DNA from: Hydnum rufescens UP504
Lineage: Eukaryota; Basidiomycota; Agaricomycetes; Cantharellales; Hydnaceae
Assembly (NCBI GenBank): GCA_014904985.1
Contig: MU129268.1
Coordinates: forward strand, 1-13,462
DNA: 13,462 nt
Reading direction: 5' to 3'
Shown: in pieces, positions 1 through 7,988 of the stretch
Layout: each line of letters starts with the position of its first letter
Numbering within the stretch: the stretch's first letter is position 1
Position numbers and translations under genes: made by a program
The notes under the pieces: model-generated
Told to the model about the DNA's origin: nothing
Databases searched by the model: none
The model's input: the letters and a program-made list of their open reading frames with translations, nothing else

Positions 1-1
1 T

Positions 2-124
2 CCATTTTCTATGATGGATGATGTGCCGATTCCAAATAGGGACAACATGAGTTTCCCTTTACTTGATCCTTCATTATTTCAAGGCCCCAAGTTTGAAGCA
101 CTTGTAGCCACAATACCAAAGTAG
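2..124 (+). CDS. C-terminal tail of an unrecognised reading frame
   Basis: The frame starting at base 2 is open from the window edge to TAG at 122-124, giving about 40 residues that include PLLDPSLFQGPKF and end in ATIPK. The stretch has two early Met codons (11 and 14) but no upstream context, so it is probably the 3' end of a gene or element that starts outside the window. I do not recognise the family. It is CpG-poor like the rest of the left part, so it may belong to a mobile element. It could also be a chance open stretch. Confidence 0.22.
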   Translation, partial: PFSMMDDVPIPNRDNMSFPLLDPSLFQGPKFEALVATIPK

Positions 125-303
125 ATATGAAGTAGACAGATTTTATTAATGGTTTCTTAATGTGTTTGTACTGTGGCCTTAAGGGGAGGTTGTTTTATTT
201 AAGAATTCTAAGTTGTTCCTTCAAGGCAGAATGGAAAGACTTGCAATAGTGGTCTTCAATTGAGTGTGCTCAAGTCCTGAGTGCTAAGTCCTAATTTGGG
301 TCA

Positions 304-371
304 ATTTTGGCCAACTTTCAGCCCAAAGCTCAAGTGAGAGATTTCAATGGGCAGACTGATTTGGCCAAAAT
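304..371. repeat. Inverted repeat around TTGGCCAA
   Basis: An 11-bp perfect inverted repeat has arms at 304-314 (ATTTTGGCCAA) and 361-371 (TTGGCCAAAAT). Each arm contains the self-complementary TTGGCCAA. It lies in the gene-free stretch 125-495, next to a second inverted repeat. It might be part of the 5' untranslated region of the LINE or a small unrelated element; no function is shown. Confidence 0.45.
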
Positions 372-381
372 AGTGATGGGA

Positions 382-431
382 CCTACTTAGGTACCATTAT
401 CTGCCCCAGAAGTGGTACCTAACTAGGTAGG
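382..431. repeat. Imperfect inverted repeat with GGTACC cores
   Basis: The left arm CCTACTTAGGTACCA (382-396) pairs with the right arm at 413-431, whose reverse complement is CCTACCTAGTTAGGTACCA. They differ only by four extra bases in the right arm, with a 16-nt loop between them. With the inverted repeat at 304-371 it forms two adjacent potential hairpins just upstream of the LINE coding remnant. No gene is visible in 125-495. Confidence 0.5.
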
Positions 432-606
432 CTTAGATGACTGACCAAGGTGAGGCAGCAGACCATCTGGACACAAGATCTACATTGCAGGTAGCATGTG
501 GAAAACTGTCACATGCAAGAAGATGACCCAAGGGGCAGACCTGGATGCAACAGGTGATGAGGCGATGGAGAAAGAATCCTCCCCCCTAACCCCCCTTATG
601 TTTGAG

Positions 607-1370
607 ACAACTAACAAGAATATACAAGTCTACAGCATTAATATTGCCCAATCAAACCCCAATGGCCATATGGCAGTCCAACATGCCTCAATGAATGAGT
701 ATGATATTTTATTCATCCAAGAGCCATGGTGGGGCCCTATAGGAGGGAACAACATATATGGATCAGTAAGTATGGCAGGATGGCAACCCATCCTTCCTTC
801 AGCAGCAATCCCAGGCAATGCAAGACCTTAGGTCTTGGCATACCACCACATAGAGTCAAACCTGGAAGTAACATTGTGCTCTGACCTGATAAATAACCTG
901 GACCTTATGATTTTAGAAGTCCAGCACACAGGAGCCAGACAGCTACCAGTGCAACTAATCAATATTTATAATCAGCCCACCTCAGATGGAGGAAATTATG
1001 CAGTTGATCTCCTAGTCACCATCCCACCCTACTACCTACTCCCATCAATCATAACTGGGGACTGGAACCTCAGACACCCGAATTGGCAGAGTCTGTCCGA
1101 GAACCAAACCATCAGCCGATGGGCCCATGACACAGCAATGTGGCTAGGGGAAAATGGCTATGACCTACAAAACAAAGTGGATGTCCCAATGTACCAATTG
1201 TACAATGGAAGGTTTATGTCTACCCTGGATTCAACATTCATTAATGTAGCAGCCCAAGACACAGCAACACTTGCAGAATGGGCCCTTGACTTGAGCAACA
1301 GCTGTGGGTCAGACCACCATGCAACAATGCTGGCCCTAGCCATGGGACATGAACAGCTGGTCAAAGTGGT
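607..1370 (+). other. LINE endonuclease domain (EEP fold), remnant
   Basis: The segment begins around NIQVYSINIAQSNP and carries the metal-binding Glu in LFIQEPWW, the GDWNLRHP motif, the Asp in STLDSTF and the terminal GSDHH. This is the usual order of the exonuclease-endonuclease-phosphatase domain that nicks target DNA for reverse transcription. All of these signature residues survive. The only break inside the domain is TAG at 829-831. The reading frame is lost soon after the domain, near 1400. Confidence 0.85.
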
Positions 1371-1586
1371 GGGACAGAAATGGAACTGGAAAGATATAGA
1401 CAAAAGGTATTCTCTACTACACTCCATGAAGAAATTCATAGAGACATACAGGAATACAAGGCAATGTTTGGGTGCCTACAGGACCATGACACCACTGCAG
1501 TGATGCCAGCTAATATTGACCACTCAGTTGAAAGACTTGAGCAGGTAATGATGCTAGCTACTGACAAAGCAGTGCCCAGGTGATGA

Positions 1587-2141
1587 CCTTCAGCAAAGTC
1601 CAAACCCTGGTGGAACAGAACAGTCACTCTAGCCCACCATGACTTTCAGATGGCAAGAGAAGAAGCATGAGTGTCACAACAGCTACTTGGTTGGACCAGT
1701 GAAGAGCAAACAGCCCTGGTCTTGCACACAAAAAATGTCTTGCACTGTAGGATCAAGAAGGCCAAGAAGGACTTCTACACAGAAAAGGTAGAACAGGCAA
1801 ACAGTGGTAATTTCTGGGAGTTTCACTGTTGGACAACAGGACCAAGGCAATACCCATCACCTGCCATCTCATGTGGACCCAATCAAATGCCAGCCATCAC
1901 CCATGGGGAGAAATGCAAGGCCCTGTGGACTGTCCTATTCCCCACCCCAGAAGCAGATGGTGCCGACATCGCACCTGTGAACATGGACCCTCACCCAGGG
2001 GACATGCAGCATCACAAGGTGAAGTGGGGTGAGGTAAGGGACGCACTCTTCACTGTGGCCCCAGCAAATGCCCCAGGTATTAGTGGACTCACAGGGAAAG
2101 CCTACTGCCTAGCTTGGGCAGTAGCCAAGGATGAAATATAA
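1587..2141 (+). other. Linker between endonuclease and RT, remnant
   Basis: Just after two adjacent TGA codons (1581-1586) the same frame continues as PSAKSKPWWN, the conserved linker found between endonuclease and RT in many LINEs. A TGA at 1668 follows. Then a basic helical stretch contains NSGNFWEF and, near 2070-2090, NAPGISGLTGKA, which corresponds to the APGxSGL element leading into the polymerase. It ends at TAA 2139-2141. Frame is maintained through the whole segment, so the stops rather than indels are the damage here. Confidence 0.75.
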
Positions 2142-2153
2142 TGGGTAATATCC

Positions 2154-3064
2154 ATGGCAGCAGAGATTGGCTACCACCCTGAGAAGTGGCAGACTGCAAT
2201 AGCTGTTGCACTCCACAAACTGAATAAGCCTGACTACTCACAACCCTGTGCTTATAGACTCATTCAACTGCTAGAGGTAATTGGGAAAGTCCTTGAGTGC
2301 ATCCAAGCAAGGAGACTTTCCTATATAGCACTAGCAGCCAGCCTCATTCTGACAACCCAATTTGGTGGCCTCTCAGGTAGGTCTGCTGAGGATGCAGTCC
2401 TGATGGCAGTGAACAACATTGAGGTGGCATGGAACCACAAGCTGATGGCATCCATGCTAACCTTTGACATTGTTGGGTATTTTGACTTCATTCCCCATGA
2501 CTCCCTCTTAGCCACAATGAGGGAGAAGAGGCTACCCCTTGCCCTAGTGAAGTGGATGAAGTCCTTCCTATCAAATAGGAAAGCAGTGCTCTCACTAGAC
2601 AGGAAACAAGACGTACTATGGGATGTGGCTACTGGGATTCCCCAGGGGTCCTGTGTCTCTCCAGTCCTGGCCACCTACTTCTCAGCCCCCACATTGAACA
2701 CATTAATGCAGCAATTGGAGAAAAGCTTGAAAATGACACTGAGTTTGCAGATGAACTCAGGGAAACCCAAGCTACTAACCACATGACAGTCATCTATGTA
2801 GATGATGGAAGAATCACAGTATCCTCAAACTCCCTGGATATGAATGTGAAGTTCTTGGCAGTCACATACACAGCAGTGGACGAGTGGATTAAGGCTTGTG
2901 GACTATCCATTGACCCAATTAAAAAGGAGCTGATTCACCACATGAGGAGCACAAAGGTTATTAATGCAGCAATGCCAGACATAACCCTCCCAACTCAGAC
3001 AGTGGGGATCTCACAGATGGTGACACAAACACACATGCTCAAGTGGCTCAGTGTCATCTTCAAC
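2154..3064 (+). other. LINE reverse transcriptase domain, remnant
   Basis: Polymerase motifs appear in order: LNKPDYSQPCAYRLIQLLE (usually YRPI), FGGLSGRSAEDAV, motif A LTFDIVGYFDFIPH, motif B GIPQGSCVSPVLA and motif C YVDDG at 2795-2809, followed by a thumb-like stretch. The catalytic aspartates of motifs A and C are present. The frame changes near 2680-2690, between motifs B and C, and stops at TGA 3065-3067. Downstream remnants at 3068-3370, including MTYASNAW and VQNKALCHVTGAF, are the connection region that follows RT in this LINE group. Confidence 0.87.
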
Positions 3065-3739
3065 TGAAAGCTCAAGTTTAGGAAACACATTGAAATGGTA
3101 ACAGAATGAGCAGGAAAGGCCACTGATGCTCTAGGAATGTTAGGGAACTCAGTCAAAGGGATGAACCAAGTCCACCTGAGAAACCTATACCAAGGAGCAT
3201 CATGCCAATGATGACTTATGCAAGCAATGCCTGGAATGATGGTAGGAAAGCTCTTGCCAAACCACTAAGTATTGTCCAGAACAAGGCCTTGTGCCATGTT
3301 ACAGGAGCATTCAGGATGTCCCCTGTATATGCAATGGAGCTGGAGGCAAGTATGCCACCAATAGAACTAATCCTTGCCCACAAAAAGGAAAGGTCTGCCC
3401 TACAGCTCACCCAACTGGATGACCACAACCCACTGGAGGCTCATCCCCCTGAACCACCCCCCTCCCTGCCTTCAAGAATGTCTGCAACTTCAGCAACCTC
3501 ATGCTGAGGGAAAGGGCACTCAGCAAATGCAAGAGAGATCAGAAGACTCAGATAACTCAGATGGCAGCCCTTATGTTCAAAGATATGGAGCAGATCAATC
3601 CCCTAATGGACCCCCATGGCAAAGGACCCAGTTTGATGACAACTTGAAAAAGAAGATAACAATTCATGTCCCCCCAAACAAACCAGGGGAATCATTCAAA
3701 ACAGAATGGGCAGCTACTCACTGTAACTTTGTCTGGTCC

Positions 3740-4220
3740 ATAGAACAGAGCATGGACCATCTCCTGATATACACAGATGGCTCACTGACTGTAGAGCATG
3801 GTGTATGACATGCAGGATTCAGTGCAATCACATACTATCAAGACCAGATAGTACACAAGACCTTTGAGGCCCTCGAACAGAAGGTTGAAGTGTATGATGC
3901 TGAAATGGAGGCCTTAGCTGTCACTGTGGAGCACCTGCATCTTTCAATACCCAACAATGCAAGATATAAAGAAGCTAAGCAAATAAACTTTTATGTCAAC
4001 AACATGGGAGCAATCTATAGAATCTTTGATGGCAGCCCAGGGAAAGCACAAGGTTGCTCCTGCCACTTCTGCTCCAGCATGCTAGAGCTCCTTGACTGGA
4101 ACCCAGAGCTCAAGATCCTCATCAAATGGGCACCTGGCCACCATGACATCATTGGCAATGAACATGCCAACTGCTGAGCTAAAGATGGAGTGCACCAAGT
4201 TCCCACCAACCCAGACTACA
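3740..4220 (+). other. LINE RNase H domain, remnant with altered active site
   Basis: The first catalytic Asp is present in LLIYTDGSLT (3776-3778), and the Glu in YDAEMEAL (3902-3904). The third acidic position, normally Asp in an xDN motif, reads VNN (Asn at 3998-4000). The fourth, normally Asp in GNExAD, reads GNEHAN (Asn at 4169-4171). Both fit GAC to AAC after a preceding C, that is CpG to CpA. Two TGA stops (3806 and 4175) replace likely Arg codons. The domain would have degraded the RNA strand of the hybrid; this copy cannot. Confidence 0.83.
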
Positions 4221-4378
4221 TCTCACTGTCACATGCCAGAAGCATATGCAGAAAGCAGCTGTTGGAACATTGGAGAATTGCTTGGGCAACCAGGGAAAAC
4301 CACCACAGCCTCTTCATGCCTGCCAATATGATGCCTCCATCACTCAAACCCTCCCAACACTTCCTACAACTTGGGAGG

Positions 4379-4530
4379 AGGTCATTTAGCTGCACATTCC
4401 AATGCAGGACAGGCCATGCCCATATTGGAGAATACTATGCCCAGCAAGTACCCACAGAACCTATCAATTGCCCATGTGGAGCCAAGTTACAAACTTGACT
4501 GCATATTCTACAGGAATGTGAGATCCACAA
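4379..4530 (+). other. LINE C-terminal Cys/His motif, remnant
   Basis: The run RTGHAHIGEYYAQ, then CPCGAKLQT, a TGA at 4496-4498 where Arg is expected, and LHILQEC matches the compact Cys/His tail that ends ORF2 in many fungal LINEs. The frame is the same as that of the RNase H remnant and then runs on to TGA 4652-4654, with one more in-frame TGA near 4544. This places the true C-terminus of ORF2 near 4650. Confidence 0.7.
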
Positions 4531-4654
4531 TCAGCACTGACACCTGCTGGGAGCAGGTCCCAATGATGAGATCAACAAGCTCCTAGGAACTCAAGATGGC
4601 ATACTTCACCTCCCCAAGTTCCTAGATGCTTCACATGCAATGGACAAACACTGA

Positions 4655-5742
4655 CTCATAGGTAAAGGACAACAGCTGGGGGACCCCTGATCCCAGCCTA
4701 CCCCAACTACTATGAAGGAACACAGCAAAAACCTAGGAGACAATCCCGATAGCCCTTCCCCTCTCCCACACTTATTTATTCATTCATGCCCCCCCCCCTT
4801 CTCTTTATGCCTCTCAAAATTATCCCAAAAACCCAAGGCCCAACAACCTGGAATGCAACTGAAATCAGACTAGAACTTTCCCCTTTACATCCCCAAGCCA
4901 ACACTCCAGTAGAATTACCTGATAAACTATTCCTGTATGTAGTATAGGACCATTCTCAATGCCATCCAACAGCCTACTGCAGTATAAATACACAGATATT
5001 CCTCCTCCTCATTCATGCCTGCTTCTGTACCAATTCCACCTTCTCCCTTTGCTTCACACATCCCTTCATCCACCACTAGGTCTTCATCCATTCAGCTTGT
5101 CACTCTGATATGCAAGCTACAATTCACACTACCAATTCCAGCTGAGCCCCTTGGATCTATCAGGGAATTACAGTGGGTGGAAAGCAATGTGCATCAATGT
5201 GAATAATCTCAAGCAGGAATGCAAGGATAGCTTGTCCATGGAAGAAGCTATCACTCTCATGATAAATATTATGAGCAAGACCATGGATTCCACCACACTC
5301 AACATCAGGAAATGTACACACTTCATTACCCATGATATGATATCCTTTGTCTAACATTTGCATTGTGTTCTTGCTGTTCAGTGGAATTCTTGATTCTCAC
5401 ACTGGGTCCAATGATGAAAGAACTGCTTGCAAAGATATACAAGTGAGTGGAGATTGATGTATTGTTGGCTATGCATGGGATTGAGAACATGGCAAGCTGA
5501 AACAGTGTACAATATTTTATTTTACCTTTCCTTTTGTGAAATGAAAGAAGCTTGCTTTTATGAGCTATTACAGCTCTGACATTTGTCCTAGTATCTGGCT
5601 ATAGTGAGTATGTTCACAGCTGATGAAACAAACAAGAGATGAGTAAAACAGTATTTGGTGGTTGTTTCAAAAAAAGGGAAAATTATCAACTGAATGTGAA
5701 TGGTATTTAAATGTTACAACTTCCTGAAACCACAAATATCTT
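4655..5742. other. Gene-free spacer between LINE and NACHT-WD40 gene
   Basis: I see no supported coding region here. The first 200 bases are pyrimidine- and adenine-rich, with a run of ten C at 4789-4798, and may be LINE 3' untranslated sequence. The remainder is AT-rich and nearly free of CpG. Short open frames at 5015-5363 on both strands lack recognisable motifs. The last part would contain the 3' untranslated region of the minus-strand gene ending at 5743; I found no decisive poly(A) signal. Confidence 0.5.
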
Positions 5743-7988
5743 CTACTTCTCCACTTCTTGACACTCTGCCCACTCCCTGCCACACTTGAGGGGCTGAAAA
5801 TCAATACGGGTGGTATTTGGGTTTCCTATGGCATGGTGGTGAGGGTGCTCAAGGGATGCATGGTATGCAGCAGGGACCCAAAGAATAAGCTCATCACTGG
5901 GTCCCAAAATCCACCCATCCTCAACTTGAAATGGGGATGAGGGCAATGGAAATAGGTGAGTGGGGTATGAGGGGCTGTGTTTGGGTTGTGCAGGCAGCAA
6001 CCATGAAATTTTGGCATTCAACAGTGTGTAGGATGAAGCAATGCAGTTGCCATCATGAAAGAAAGTAATGGACCAGATGCCATTACCATGTCCTGGACTT
6101 GGCTGGCCAATAGATGCCCCTGTCTCCACATTCCACAGTTGGATTGTCTTGTCTGAGGAGCTGGAAGCAATCTGTTTCCCATCAGGTGAAAAAGCAATGG
6201 ACCAGACAGGAGCATGCCCCTTCATTGGCTGCCAAATGCTTGCACCTGTCTCCACATTCCAGAGTTGTATGGTCATGTCCCAGGAGCCAGAAGCAATTTT
6301 CTTGCCATCAGGTGAGAAAGCAATGGACTTGACTCCAGCATGATGCCCCTTCATTGGCTGGCCAATGCTCACACCTGTCTCTGCATTCCAGAGTTGTATG
6401 GTCTTATCCCCTGAGCCAGAAGCAATCTTCTTGCCATCAGGTGAGAAAGCAATGGCATAGATGACATTATCATGCCCCTTCATTTGCCTACCAATGCTGG
6501 CACCTGGCTCCACATTCCAGAGTTGTATGATCCCATCCTGGGAGCCAGAAGCAATCTGCTTGCCATCAGGTGAGAAACCAATGGACCAGATGTTCCCTTC
6601 ATATCCCTCCATTGGCTGGCCAATGGTTGCACCAGTCTCCACATTCCAGAGTTGTATGGTTCTGGCTGAGCTGGAAGCAATTTTCTTGCCATCAGGTGAG
6701 AAAGCAATGCACCAGATGACACCATCCTGCCCCTTCATTGGCTGACCAATGCTGACACCTGTCTCCACATTCCAGAGTTGTATGGTTCCATCCCAGGCAG
6801 CAGAAGCCAACCACTTGCCATCAGGTGAGAAAGCAACAGACTCAATGTTGTCATGATGCTCTTTGATTGGCTCACCAATGTCCACATCTATTCCCACATT
6901 CCAAAGTTGTACAGTTGCATCATAGGAGCCAGAGGCAATCTTCTGGCCATCAGGGGAGAAAGTGATGGATGTGATGAAGTTCTTGTGCCCCATCATTGGC
7001 TGACCAACACTGGCACCTGTCTCCACATTCCAGAGTTGTATGGTCCAGTCTGAGGGTGAGCCAGAAGCAATCTGCTTCCCATCAGGAGATAATGCAGTGG
7101 CTGTGCTGTGCCTGGCATGCCTTCCCATTGGCTGGCTGATGTTTGCACCTGTCTCCACACTCCAGAGTTGTAGGATTTTAACTGAGGAGCCAGAAGCAAT
7201 ATGCTTGCCATCAGGTGAGAAAGCAAGTGAGAAGATGGCACGCTCATGCCCCTTCATTGGCTGACCAATGCTGGCACCTGTTCCCACATTCCAGAGTTGT
7301 ATGGTCTTGTCATCAGAGCCAGAAGCAATCTGCTTCCCATCAGGTGAGAAAGCAAGTGATGAGATGGCACCATCATGCCCCTTCATTGGCTGACCAATGC
7401 TGGCACCTGTTTCCACATTCCAGAGTTTTATGGTCTTGTCATGAGAGCCAGAAGCAATCTGCTTCCCATCAGGTGAGAAAGCAATGGAGGAGATGGCCTT
7501 CTTGTGCCCCTTCAGTGGTTGACCAATGCTCACACCTGTCTCTACATTCCACAGTTGGATGGTCCTGTCCCAAGAGCCAGAAGCAATCTGCTTCCCATCA
7601 GGTGAGAAGGCAATGCACTGGATGGTACCATCATGCCCCTCCATTGGCTGGCCAATGCTCACACCTGTCTCTGCATTCCAGAGTCGGATGGTCCTGTCTG
7701 CAGAGCCAGAAGCAATCTGCTTGCCATCAGGTGAGAAAGCAACAGATTGGACAGCACCATGATGTCCTTCTAAGATCAGCACAATATTTGGCCAATCCTG
7801 AAGTTGTCCCTGAGTAAGTTTGGCAACTCTAGGAAATTGACCCTTCCACCTCTGATATAGGAGGATGATGTGGGAGCAAATGTCAGACCAGAGAGGTAGA
7901 TGTGAGGTGTACTTGTTGAGATGACTGCTGTAAACATGGATATGAATTGCATTGCATCATGTTGCAGGTCAGCAAGGTCCACTGCCAT
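5743..7988 (-). CDS. Terminal exon: linker, WD40 repeat array and C-terminal cap
   Basis: After the 66-nt intron the exon starts with MAVDLADLQHDAMQF and STPHIYLSGLTFAPTSS, the linker that precedes the repeats in basidiomycete NACHT-WD40 proteins. The frame then breaks at about 7855-7864 and resumes as YQRWKGQFPRVAKL, leading into LEGHHGAVQSVAFSPDG. Thirteen regular WD40 units of about 43 residues and one degenerate unit follow. A Pro-rich stretch and a cap with DGWILGP, LILWVP and REWAECQ, close to the usual family ending, come before the stop at 5743-5745. The GTG at 7780-7782 is not a start; the frame is open upstream of it. WD40 units fold into propellers that bind ligands or partners. 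Confidence 0.85.

Larger units (their letters stand above)
496..4654 (+). pseudogene. LINE ORF2 polyprotein pseudogene (EN-RT-RNase H)
   Basis: The coding trace runs from ATG 496, or slightly upstream, to TGA 4652-4654. It needs frame changes near 1400, 2685, 3195 and 3375-3500. In-frame stops occur at 829 (TAG), 1581, 1584 and 1668 (TGA), 2139 (TAA), and 3065, 3107, 3806, 4175 and 4496 (TGA), among others. Most TGA codons sit where relatives commonly carry Arg (for example before KLKF, HAGF and LHILQEC), which fits CGA to TGA transitions. In life the protein would nick chromosomal DNA and copy its RNA onto the target. It converges on the minus-strand NACHT gene, whose stop is about 1.1 kb downstream. 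No intact product is possible. Confidence 0.88.
481..4680 (+). mobile_element. Degenerate non-LTR retrotransposon (LINE), Tad/I/Jockey-like
   Basis: One remnant carries, in order, an apurinic-type endonuclease, a PSAKSKPWW linker, a reverse transcriptase, an RNase H and a C-terminal Cys/His motif. This is the ORF2 layout of RNase-H-bearing non-LTR elements known from fungi. No upstream ORF1 (gag with zinc knuckles) is visible, so the copy may be 5'-truncated. I see no clear poly(A) tail, and target-site duplications cannot be defined, so both outer boundaries are estimates. The copy is inactive by sequence: multiple frames, many stops and altered RNase H acidic residues. CpG is very scarce throughout, as expected for an old methylated transposon. 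Confidence 0.88.

Noticed and set aside
5990..7770. Regular 129-bp repeats as a CRISPR array or minisatellite
   Set aside because: All units are in-frame WD40 coding sequence with period 43 codons; there are no short repeats with unique spacers.
7215..7817. Plus-strand open frame of 200 codons opposite the WD40 repeats, with several similar shorter ones at 6068-7264
   Set aside because: These are antisense shadows of the tandem WD40 repeats; their repetitiveness follows from the minus-strand coding repeat and they match no family.
7862..7922. Introns ending at TATATCAG to repair the frame before the WD40 array
   Set aside because: Candidate GT donors give lengths of 37 or 61 nt, which lead into the wrong frame, and the 61-nt one also removes the conserved PHIYLSGLTFAP linker.
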